64,000 nt of DNA from Echinococcus granulosus (Eukaryota; Platyhelminthes; Cestoda; Cyclophyllidea; Taeniidae), in NCBI RefSeq assembly GCF_000524195.1, contig NW_020170404.1, forward strand, positions 159,436 to 223,435. The letters run 5' to 3'. Position 1 is the first letter of the stretch. Each line of letters opens with the position of its first letter. Shown here piece after piece: positions 1 through 10,100 of the stretch. The translations under genes were made by a program, and so were the position numbers. The notes under the pieces were generated by a model. The model did no database searches. It saw nothing but the letters and a program-made list of their open reading frames with translations, and was not told the DNA's origin.

Positions 1-145
1 CCCCCTCGTGCCTCGCTGGGTGTGCTGGCCTTTTGGGCTATGCCAATAGCCCAGACACCTTCTCCGTGCTGAATATATATATTCTGCCCAAGTATTGTGT
101 CTTCTTTCGTCTTAAGGGAGTCTCGGGACGCTACACACACGCCAG
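1..145 (+). repeat. Dispersed repeat family A, copy 1 (cut by window edge)
   Basis: This copy shares blocks with copies near 2.3, 3.2, 6.5, 23.2, 30.1, 39.8, 40.1 and 48.9 kb. The blocks are GCCATGCCAATAGCCC (here GCTATGCCAATAGCCC), CTTCTTTCGTCTT and the ending TCTCGGGACGCTACA. It is closest to the copy at 30040-30185. No coding sequence is evident. It may be a non-autonomous retroelement, but I could not assign it to a known family. Confidence 0.7.
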
Positions 146-1002
146 TGGTGGTTTAGAAATTCATTGAACGGCACCTCCATCCAGCGTAGAAGCTTAAAGT
201 TTAACACCCTACACCAATTATTTATAACTACTTTTAACCTTTTGAGACTCCGCCCTTCACGCGTTCCCAATAGAGAGTTAGATCTGTGTCGACGCGTATT
301 CAGCAGTTGTAGATATAAAGTTGAATTCAACTTGTCCTCCTCCATAATAAAATTAGCTTTGCAGACATAAAATACTCTGCAGCAACTTTCATTTGAGTAA
401 TTTTAAGTACGAAAAGGTGTAGTAAATAGAGAAAGAGGATTACAGGCACATTGATGAAAATGTGGGTATGAGATGATCGTCAAGATCAAATAGGAAAAGT
501 GGGTTAACCATGCTTTGCAGTACAGAACCCTTACTACACATGGAGCGACGATATCCAGTTAATTAAAAAGAGACTCCAATAGTAGAGCCCCTGTGCTGTT
601 TGGTTCGACTGAGCCGCAGTCGCGAGATCGGGCTTCTCCTCAACGTCCACTGTCAGAGTCATCGACCTGGAGGACAAACCAAATCTCGCGTCTATAGACA
701 TGAAATTTCAACAGTTTATTCAAACAAATCCGCATAGTTACAAACAAACTTGTGTTTTGGCTATAATTTTGACATTCTTAACACTTCAGATCAGCTTCAT
801 TTTCAGGAAAATGAACAAACATGCGTCTTGGAAAGGATGCCACAGAATAACACCTCTAAAAATACGGGAACTTGAATATGCACCAAAAGTCCTCAATATA
901 ACACCTGTTATTTCATAAAAAGGAAAAATTTTGCCGGATGACGAACCCGATAATCAGGTGACACTTGGGTGAGATGCAACGTGCCATGAGGAAAGTACTC
1001 AC
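146..1002. other. No gene recognised
   Basis: Only short chance reading frames are present. I see no splice-bounded exon, RNA gene or clear repeat in this stretch. Confidence 0.5.
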
Positions 1003-1385
1003 CAGGCCCCATGGTCGGCCATCTGTTGGCCAGGAACTGAGAACGCAAAGTGCTGCAAGCGAATGCCGATAGGCTTGTGCTTCCATTTACCACTGCGGGT
1101 CTTCTGGTAGGACTGCTCGTAGTCCACGCCGTAGAGTGCCTTGGCCAGTGAGTGATGCAGTCGACGTCGTTGACTGGATTTTTCAAGGGGTAAGCGCGGG
1201 CCCGCCAACACGAGTATGGGTTTGCTACCCCCCTCCCCGGACTTCAAGTGAGCCACAGGACTCGGGCGAAAGAGGACAGGAGTGCGAGTGAGTGAGGGCT
1301 GTCTTAAAGCCTCGAGGGATGTGGTTATTTCAGCCCCTGGAAATACGGACTTCAAGCTTTCACTTTCCAGGTGGACGTAAGAAAC
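1003..1385 (-). CDS. Candidate internal exon, unrecognised protein
   Basis: An open stretch of 127 codons on the minus strand is bounded by good splice sites. On the 3' splice-site side a pyrimidine tract ends in CTTCCAG just before 1385. On the 5' splice-site side CTG|GTGAGT ends the exon at 1003, in phase 2. The peptide starts VSYVHLESES, is basic in the middle (SQRRRLHHSL) and ends FSVPGQQMADHGA. I do not recognise the family. It lies 3.7 kb downstream of the GLMP-like exons on the same strand, and its entry phase (0) fits their exit phase. However, its sequence does not resemble the C-terminal half of GLMP as I know it, so it may belong to another gene that continues beyond the window's left edge. 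Confidence 0.4.
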
Positions 1386-2265
1386 CTGGAAGAGAGAGTA
1401 GAGAAGGAGGCAATAAATAACGGAAATAGTTTTTCGAATTTTGCCGTATGAGCGAGAGTTCACGTTTTATTCTTTCGAACGGGAACAATGTGTTTTGCCG
1501 ACCAAATAATTCAAATGAAATTGTCAGGGACAAGACAAATTTAGTTGCTGAGTGAATTAAAGAACGATTCCTACAAGATGTTGAATGTGACAACGCAATC
1601 CTAAAAACCATAAAGGAGTACCCGACGTGATCTCTGTGAGGATATGCCCAAATAAACTAGGGAAATCGTTAAAAAGTTAGAACAAATTCAATTCTTGTGC
1701 TCTTTATGACCATTCTGGAGAGCCGCTAATTATGTCTTAGCTAACTCAAAATCGTGGCTCACACACTTCCTACTTTTGAAGTTGGTTTTATTAGATCACT
1801 AGAGATTCCCACAACCTCTTCATACTTAATTTAGCATTAGTTATTCGTTAGAAATCGAAGAGAAGGAGGAACTGTTATCCAAAGTGAAGGCATATTAGAT
1901 AGCTTAAAATCGTTCCCATTGAGTCGTTTCTTTTTCAACAAAAAGAAACAGAACGGATTTCAGTATCATCGAAAAGGCTTCATTCACCTGAGGACATGGC
2001 CGATATGCACATCCGTTGTTGGTGAGTGGTCAAACGTTTTCACCACCAGGGTCACAAATGTGCGGCGCCCCGACTTTCTTATTTGACCCCGGTGTCACAA
2101 ATACATAACGTGTCTTCTACGTCAGTTTACAGTAACTCATTACACCAAATTTTAACACAAACGAATTGGTTTGGTGTAATTAGGCCCAACGAATGCCGGA
2201 TGATCCTGATCTGTGGGTCCTTACGCTTCATAGTTTTTTGAGCAATACTTCTCAGATTACAGTAC
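1386..2265. other. Non-coding, with a short inverted repeat
   Basis: No gene is recognised. A perfect 11-bp inverted repeat lies at 2139-2149 (ATTACACCAAA) and 2170-2180 (TTTGGTGTAAT), with a 20-nt loop. Confidence 0.5.
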
Positions 2266-2600
2266 CTGTAATAGGGCAATTGTTTGTTTAACTCTTGGTT
2301 TCGGTAATGGGGTAACTTGGGGGCTTGGCTCTTGTACCTTAATCGGGTGACCCTCAAGCCCTTCTGTAGGTCGACAAAGCATTTTCTCCCCTAGCATTAC
2401 GTCTTCCTTCGTCTTCAGGGAAGTCGTGGGGTAGTGCATCGGTGGCATCTAAAAGCAGACCCGATCCTAAGGAACATCTGTCCTGATTCTTACGGCTAAG
2501 TGATAAGCCTAAGCCCGACAAAAGAAGTGCACATGTTGCAGATGGGAGAATGGGTGTCGATGTTCAATAAAAGGGCTGAAATTGACGTCCACCTTCGGTA
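2266..2600 (+). repeat. Dispersed repeat family A, copy 2
   Basis: The copy contains the family blocks TTGTTTAACTCTTGG, AAGCCCTTCTGTAGGT and TTCGTCTTCAGGGAAGTC. It is followed by a GATCCTAAGGAACA and AGATGGGAGAATGG section that also occurs near 14.3 kb. It is strongly diverged from the other copies. Confidence 0.65.
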
Positions 2601-3084
2601 GCTACCCCACTCTCGTGCTCGACACGAAAGCTATCGACAAATGAAGCGACATCAGCCGTAGACTATCTGATAAAGTTCGTTACGGAGCCGTCTACGGCAC
2701 CTGTACGAAGATGTGAATGAGGTGAAAACGCAATCCCTGCTCATTTACCTCTCTTCTAGCTGGATAGGGCTTAGGTAGATATGGCTGGGCAGCACTGAAG
2801 CGAGAACAAAGCAACAAGGAGGAATAGTCGCGGAATTCCACTCCCACGGAACTATGTTAAATCCCGTCCTTTGTTATTTGACCCTGTCTTTAGGCCAGTG
2901 TTTCCAAGACTAGCGATGCGCAGACGAGATGGCCAGCGCATTCCCCCGTCCCTGAATCCGCTTCCCACACAGGACAAGACTCTAGATTTAGCGGAATTGC
3001 CAAGAGGAATCAGTGGCTTTAAGGCGAAGTATCTTCTCACTTGCATGGAATTATGATGACAGCAGCTGTTGACTTGTGCTTTTT

Positions 3085-3350
3085 TTCTTGCAGCACTCAC
3101 TACGTTGTGATGGCTGACACGGGAGGTTGACGAAGGGGAGCGCCTGGGGCGACTCTCAAAAGAGGAGAGGGGCTACACAATAGGTTATCTTGTTTAACTC
3201 TCGACTCTGGTAATGCACTATTTAGACCTCCACCCTGTGCCAGCGACCCCAAGCCCTTCTGTAGGTTGACAATACATACACTGCCACGGTATTATGTTTT
3301 CATTCGTCTTCAGGGAAATCTCGGGGAGTTACAACACAAAATGTGTCGAC
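3085..3350 (+). repeat. Dispersed repeat family A, copy 3
   Basis: The copy starts with CACTCACTACGTTGTGATGG and runs through GGGAGGTTGACGAAGG and TTGTTTAACTCTCGACTC to TTCGTCTTCAGGGAAATC. It shows the 5' block of the family joined to the 3' block, so the unit is at least 260 bp. The same joined order is seen at 39.9-40.2 kb. Confidence 0.65.
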
Positions 3351-4399
3351 AATTATGATGAATTTGAAACCAAAAGGTAGTTTGAAAAAGAACCCATTTT
3401 CTCACCTTTTATATGGACTCAAAACCTATGGGAATCGACAAATATTGACTAATGAACGATGACTTAATGTTAGCTTGGCTTGCTTGATGACACTGCAAAG
3501 ATTCATCATAGGACATTAAGAAAATTAGGAATCGACAATATTGCATGAATAAATGGATGAAAAAGGCAATGCAAAACTCCCGAAATCCTGTGCCTTATTA
3601 GTTTGTCAAAAGGAGTGACCACTGCTGACTCATTAAGACACATACCCATTAGGAGAGAAAACCAGTTCGAACAGACAAACGCCCCCTCCGCATACCAGGA
3701 ACAGGCAAGACTGGACATGCCTACGTTGGCTGCCAGACGAGATGTAACAAAAAGGCGCCTGCACCGGACAGGTAAAAGCCTGCTCAAACTGCACTACACA
3801 TTCGCACAATCATTCTTGGAACAGTTCACCCCAACATGTTGAGACGCGACTCTAGGACCGTGGCAAACGCTCAGCTTTAATGCTCCAGCCTGAGAAACCG
3901 CAATCAAAACTGTGTACCAAGCAGAGTATATACTATGATGAACTGATAATGGGTCTCCTTAGTATGGAAATAATAAGTATTAGCAAGCTTGCTCACTTCA
4001 TGTATGAGACGGTAGCGTATGTCAAACCACGTTGATGGGAAAACAATTTGAGATGCATCTACTTTCGACCGCCAGAACTGATTTAAGATAAATTTTACTA
4101 AACCATCTAAATAGGGGATCAGGATTATCTTAAGATTAGAAGTCTACCATAAAGGAGGTTCTCTCCAACCACCGGGGAGCGTAACACTCATTCATAATGT
4201 GAATCTCCACATCTCTAAACACTTAACTCATGGATCTTTTGAGAAGTCTGTATCTCTGCATTGGCTCCGTGACAGAACTCGTCCCATAGGAGGAAATAAA
4301 AGGAAGGAATAAATAGACTGACCCAAATTACCAAAGCAATAGGAATTCTAAAGAGAAAATCAACAGCACCTGTGGGGCATATTCACAGATCTTAAATAT
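3351..4399. other. No gene recognised
   Basis: Both strands carry only short reading frames (93 codons or fewer) with no domain I recognise. No RNA gene or repeat is evident. Confidence 0.5.
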
Positions 4400-4429
4400 T
4401 ACCCCCATAATAAATGGCGGCCAAAGAGG

Positions 4430-4650
4430 TCGTGAGGTTTGCGGCAACTCGCTGTTCCATGCGAGGACTGGTTAAGCGTCTCCAACTGTTCATAGGTATC
4501 ATGCTTTGCGCATAGACATGCGTCAATCAATTCAAGCCTTTCGCTGTACCCCGTACTATTAACTGCCTGTTATTTTGAGGCCCCAGTAGATACCACATAG
4601 GAGCCAAATCCCACCTCATTAGAATCTGCCTACTTTCAAGGCAGAATCGA
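4430..4650 (+). repeat. Dispersed repeat family B, copy 1
   Basis: This segment aligns by eye with 27520-27735 in the same orientation. Shared blocks include GACTGGTTAAGCGTCTCCAA (GACTGGTCAAGTGCCTCCAA in copy 2), CAATTCAAGCCTTTCGCTGT and TTATTTTGAGGCCCCAG. There is no coding potential. The family is unassigned. Confidence 0.65.
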
Positions 4651-5047
4651 TTCTTAGCAAAAAGATTAACATGTCATTTCTTAATCGGTGGAGCGGAAAT
4701 TTACTTCGTAAAAAATAGTGACACTGTCAAAATGTTCACCTCATAAGATCTAAAACCCACAAAATATCACGAATAATCGTAGACACAGGATGACAAAAAT
4801 ACACCTTAAAAGGTTTTTGCCACAATAAGCCTCCATATTCTTTATTGATTGCCGTTTCACTTCGTTCTAGATCACCTGATATTATTATTTAGTAATTAGC
4901 TGAAGGCAAAAGGAGCTATTTAGACCCAATACACGCTTCATGTGCATATTGCACAAAAAGATGGTAGATTTTAGGGCTAAAGGTTAAGGTTATATAAATC
5001 GATGACTGACCAATTCATTGTTCTACCAAAAGGAATGAGCAACACAC
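4651..5047. other. AT-rich intron or intergenic stretch
   Basis: This lies downstream of the last GLMP-like exon found. I looked on the minus strand for the remaining C-terminal exons and transmembrane segment of GLMP and did not find them here. Confidence 0.45.
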
Positions 5048-6045
5048 CCTCTTTGGTGCATTTTCACTAGAGGGCGACAATGATGGTACCAAATGAGTAG
5101 TCTCAAGGAAATCACCGGTGGGCGAGAGGCTAAGATTAGAAAATAGCAGAACACCAACGCCGAGCTTTGAGTCAGGATGGAGGATGGTCAATTTGTGGAA
5201 TGAAATTTCGCTTTCAAAGGCGAGACCACCTCTGAGACCCCGAGCTGCTATGTCCCTGACAGAAACTGCCACCTGTAAGACAAACCAATTAAAAAATTCA
5301 AAAATCCTGCAAAGCTCTTGGTAAAAACACCACTGTTACTTTAAAAGACCGTATTATAGTGAACATAGGTGCGTACTTTTACTTCAATGTGCCCACCATC
5401 GTGGACGAGTCTGTGACGACGGCGGGGATCAGACCGATAAATAATTTCAATCAACCCCGGTTTTTCATCTGGTTTTAAATCAACACGAGTAAGGGAGTAT
5501 TCCAATTGCGTTAAATAATATTCTTGGAAAGTCTTGTTGCTTTTGTTGGCGGTCCAGAGGTCAGCATGACCATTTGGATCGCGAAAGTCAACGATCTAAA
5601 GTTTTGAGTACAAAAAACCATAATAAGCAAATAAGGCGCAGACTATTTATGGCTTTAAAAGGTACTAACCGAAAAATAAGTTAGACCATAAAATTCGGAA
5701 GAATTTTCAACCCTAATGCCTTCATATTTGTGATTATCAAGTAACCTCGTCCAGTTAATGCTAGCTTTCGCATTTGGTTGCAAACTTTTGGCAACAAAGA
5801 CTGAAGGAGGTCCTAGAACCTCGGAAGCTGCCGCAAAAAAATGAATAGAACACAATTTGCTTCGGAAAGCCACATAAACCAAGTTGGGGAACCGTTCTTG
5901 ACATTCACTATCACACATGGGATTTTTTGCAACTTCAACCTAAAAACCATCTATAAGCCTAATAATTTACATTCCAGGTGAGTGCTGAAGAGCTCAGGCT
6001 GAACAGGCTTGACAAAATCACACAAAATCCTAAGCACGCCATCAT
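5048..6045 (-). CDS. GLMP: GLMP-like glycosylated lysosomal membrane protein, N-terminal part
   Basis: Four exons join in frame: 6045-5971, 5939-5670, 5595-5383 and 5272-5048 (the last end is tentative, at donor GTGTGT). They encode 261 residues. Residues 1-20 are a signal peptide (MMACLGFCVIL...). The following lumenal sequence resembles human GLMP in order and motifs: a β-rich start (LTWNVEVAKN), SINWTRLL (residues 85-92, human SVNWSLLL), YGLTYFSIVDF and a later HIEVAVSV segment. N-glycosylation sequons are at N87, N104, N132, N135 and N232, which fits a heavily glycosylated lumenal domain. In mammals GLMP sits in the lysosomal membrane and supports the transporter MFSD1; the role here is inferred from that. 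The first intron is only 31 nt. The C-terminal ~150 residues and the membrane helix expected for the family were not located, so the gene is incomplete here or continues with exons I could not recognise. Confidence 0.7.
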
Positions 6046-6399
6046 ATATTGTGACTTAAAATTGTATGCTCTTTGAGGGCAAATGATCTTGGACTATTAA
6101 AACTCACGATGATACAAAAATGACAAAGACTGAATACGAATTTACACCTTGAATGAATCTTTAAATATCTTTTTTAGCTAAAAGCGGGGCAGAGTAACTT
6201 AATGTATGGTGTCAAGTGAAAGTGGGACTTTGGTTGATTTCTCAACGTGGGTTTGCAATGTAGTATATTTCAGTATTCTAAAATACATAACACTCTGGTC
6301 GTGCCAGCAACCTCATAACTCTTTTGTACCTTAGTAGTAAATTATAATGATGGCATCAGTTATTACGATTCCAGGGGAAACTTAGGGAGCTAATACATG

Positions 6400-6780
6400 T
6401 TATGTGGACGAATGGTACGTTGCGATTCGTCGGTTTTTAACTCTGGGTTCCGGTGAAGGGGCCACTTTGGATCTCCGCTATTGTATTTCTGTTGGATGGG
6501 CTGGTCTTTGTTCCTTGTCAGTGGCCTGATCCCTTCCGTATTATTTGTTCTTCCATCCTCAGGGTAGTCTAGGGTTGATTCACAGCTTCTAGAAATGAAG
6601 AGAACAAGACTAGTGGAATACTTATATTGTTTGCGTGTACCCTCTTTAGGTGAGATTCTGGCAAGCAACTCAAACCTTGTGACAGGGGGTGGTCAGTATT
6701 CTCCTGAGCAGGGAGGAGCTCAGTTTCCCGATCCCCTGAACCCGTACTGATTCTCGTCAACTCTAGCTACTAAGCAGGTT
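6400..6780 (+). repeat. Dispersed repeat family A, copy 4, between GLMP and the ankyrin gene
   Basis: This diverged copy has TTAACTCTGGGTTCCGGTGA, GGATGGGCTGGTC and CCATCCTCAGGGTAGTCTAG. It then continues with CCCGATCCCCTGAACCCGTA, like the 3' extension of copy 2. It fills much of the 1.1-kb gap between the stop codon of the ankyrin gene and the GLMP start. Confidence 0.55.
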
Positions 6781-7070
6781 CTACTCAAATCGACCTCTTA
6801 ATTCAAAGGGTGTAAGGGTTAGAGTGGAGAAGATAGGCGAGGAACGTGCTGCACCAAATGCTCTGAGTAGGATCGTTGTCGCTTTATGGGACGCACTTTT
6901 CACTTGCTTGAGAAATTTGTAATCTCTTTCACCGTGTTGACTAGCCTTCTCAACTTTCTGAGAAGATTCGGGTTTTGTAAAGTAGAAAGGTGCCCACTTA
7001 ATATTGCTGGAACTGAGCTGGGCTTTTTAGACCTATATGCAATGAAAAAGTCCTTGCACTATACAGTATC

Positions 7071-7076
7071 TTTATT
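7071..7076 (-). terminator. Poly(A) signal of the ankyrin-repeat gene
   Basis: AATAAA on the minus strand lies about 107 nt after the stop codon at 7183-7185. The spacing suits a short 3' UTR. Confidence 0.55.
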
Positions 7077-7182
7077 TTTTCCCAACTTCACGGCGGTTTT
7101 AGCAACCCCTCCTCCGGCCTTCATTGCCGGTTCATTTATGTACAAAGGATGGGCTGGTGTGTATGTTTGCGTGGCATGCATT

Positions 7183-10100
7183 TCATGCATCACTTTCGTC
7201 CGTTTCGGTCATCGCTTGGAGGAGCACGGTGAGTGCAGCATTGCCCGAATTCTCGGCCAGATCACGTACTGTTTCTCCGGCCTAAAGTAGGGTAAAAGAG
7301 GGCGTTTTATTGCTTGGGAAGAGAAGGAAGAGACAAGGTTGTTGGTAGTGGCTGTGGCAGCCGCACCCTTGTAGGTGTCTTGCGATTCGGCTTCCAACTA
7401 TGCGCCTGTAACCCGTGCGGCGATCACTCACCCGTTACATTAGTGGCATCAGTAAATGAGTCCCTACCATAGATGCAATAATGCCGGGGTTATAAAGTTA
7501 CATCATATAACCCTTTGGGAGAGGAATTGCTCATTACTGATGATGGCGGGGTGGTAGTAATGAATGGGTTGTAATTACCTCATTTCTCTTATGCAGCGGA
7601 GCGTAGGCCTCAAGGAGCAATTCAGCAGCATCATATTGGCCATGTTTGCAAGCTAAATGAAGTGGCGTATTGCCCCGATCATCCGTTGCGCTCACCGGCA
7701 ATCCCACCTCAATCAGCACTCGCACCATCGTTGCATCTCCCATGGCCGCTGCTTCGTGTAGCATTGTGCGCCCACGCTACACATAAATGCTTGGCTTACT
7801 AGTCGTTGAATTATCGCCCTTAGTTTGGCATAACCGTAGGCATTGTTAATTTTCATTATGAGATGCAAAAAATTTTAACTTATGGTCAATCTCTTTCCTA
7901 GGTTATAACTAAATCCTCCATGAAACAGGAGCACTGACTAACTCCACTCGGACTTACTAGGCATGTCTCTTCTACATCGGCTCCAGCGGTCGATAACGCA
8001 GAAATTATATCATACCGCTTTGCCTCAAAGGCGCATTTAAGTGGGCTCGTTCCCCGATAGTCCCTCAGTCTCGGGTCTGCTCCGTAATGCAGCAGCAATT
8101 GGAGCGCGTACAGGTTGCCCTTAGATGCAGCCAGAGCCAAAGGTGTAATACCAAACTAAAGAGCAGTAAATACCGCTGTTAGAGAGGATATTCAGTGTCC
8201 AGGCTTCACCAGTTCAACAGCTTACTGCATCCTGCGCATTCACGTTGGCTTTCGTGGCAATTAACAGTTTGACACACTTCTCACCGTCTGTACGAATTGC
8301 CTTGTGAAGTGGCGTTTCCTTGTCGTAGTTTCGAGCGTTCGGGTCTGCACCGTGGCTAAGAAGAGCTGCCACAATCTCGTAAAAGCCACCACTCGCTGCT
8401 CGATGTAGAGGTGAGTCGAGGAGCTAGCAAAAACACCCACACCGGTTTGTTACTTTTGCAAATGAGCTTAAAAACACTGCTTAGACCTCTGCTTACCTCC
8501 AGATCCTTCGCTTCGACATCAGCTTGGTACTTGAGAAGTAGCTTAACCATTTCCAAATTACCCGCCTCCGCGGCAATCAACAGAAGTGTGTTGCCATGGC
8601 AGTCACGTGCCTCTACGTTCGCTCCCCATCTTAGCGCTTCGGTAGCCTTCTCCACATCCCCCTTCTGAACTGCTGGTAGAGCATCGGGATTTTCCTTGAG
8701 AGAAAAACAGGTACAAACAAATAATCGTAATGTTGCGATATGTGAGATGTCGATTTTTAAATCACCTACATAGGGATAGCTCTCGCGGATGGATCCGGGC
8801 TCATAGCACATAATAACGCCCGACTTTGATTTCACCTCTTTGATGTACTTCGGGGCGATGGGTGGCCGATCACTTGTTATAGATTTCTCCCCTCCTGGGC
8901 TTCCATTCATCTGCGGTGAGGGCGATTTTGACGCCTGTGGTTGTGATGGTACTTGCTGTGATAGAAGAGGAGGGGAAGAATTGGAGCTGGAGCCCTCACT
9001 GGAGATGTTAAACCTCGCGAGGACGTTTGGACGTTTCCTAGCTCGTGGTCGGCCATTGAAGGGACTAGTGGTGTTGGCGCGCGGAGCAGATAGATTGAAG
9101 TTGTAAGTCTGTTGCGATTGCATGGCGCGGGAGCGAGTTTCGCGTAGAGACGCAATTAGGGAGGTCTGATTGCGCAGCGACGAGGTCGATTGTGAACGCA
9201 GGTAGCGCATCCGCTCCGCCACTTCCCCCTGTCCACGTGGCGAGGAGCTGCGCTGCGGTGGTGACAAACAACTCGGTGTGGGCGAACGATTCAGCAGCGG
9301 CGATGGAGAGAAGTAGCGATTCTGGCCGGCTAGCATGTTTAAGTCTCGAGGAGTTTGGTTTCGCTAAAATGCGCAACTGAAATTAACCGCTCTGATTTAC
9401 TTAAGACTTTCGGGCCTAGCAGAATCAGTGCTAATTTGAGCAAGCAAATCATTCCATTCTCATGCATCTGCACTGTGCTTTTTAGCTATCTGCAACAACC
9501 TGTTTCAAATAACATTAATACCCTCCAGAATTTGACAACTTCATATAACTTTATTACAGCAATACTTTGAATACCTCCCTGCCTAGACATTTCCCTTGTC
9601 AAAAGTAGTGGTCATAACTCATAACGTTGCATCTGATAGGAATACACGGCACATAATCAAGGTGGAAGATGGTATCTCGTTAGTTTGCGAAGAAACAGAG
9701 GACCTGACCTTGAGGTTTAATAGGTTCTTATTTAAAAATTCGTTTCTCAGCTAATGTCATACCTGTCAGGTGGAATTTCATCTGTCAACTAGTCATACGT
9801 AACCACATGGAGTGAAAATTCTTGCCAAAACGGAGGTGGAGGCGGATCTCACTTGCTGCAACTGAAGATTACTCTCAATTCGGAGGATTTGATGGCATAT
9901 GACGTAGAGTTCTCCCCTCTGGCGTGGGTAAATCGGCGCTATGGTTGAAATAGGCGACTCTAGGACCCTTCGTTGACGCAATTAATACAATCTCACTTAA
10001 ATATGCTTTCACGTGGGTGTTTTTAAGTGATGATTTTGGATAAGAAAAGACACTTCAGGCGACTAAATTCAACACTCATGACATCGACCGCCCTGGCGCG

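Noticed and set aside
6886..7290. 134-codon plus-strand open frame
   Set aside because: It runs antisense over the last coding exon and 3' UTR of the ankyrin gene. Its composition mirrors that exon and it shows no domain.
8840..9106. Plus-strand frames opposite the Ser/Pro-rich linker exon
   Set aside because: They are mirror frames of a compositionally biased exon with no recognisable motifs.
8356..9336. Single 326-residue minus-strand reading frame
   Set aside because: It reads through two short introns of 75 and 73 nt. The ankyrin consensus is continuous only when those are removed, and the real exon starts upstream at 9363.
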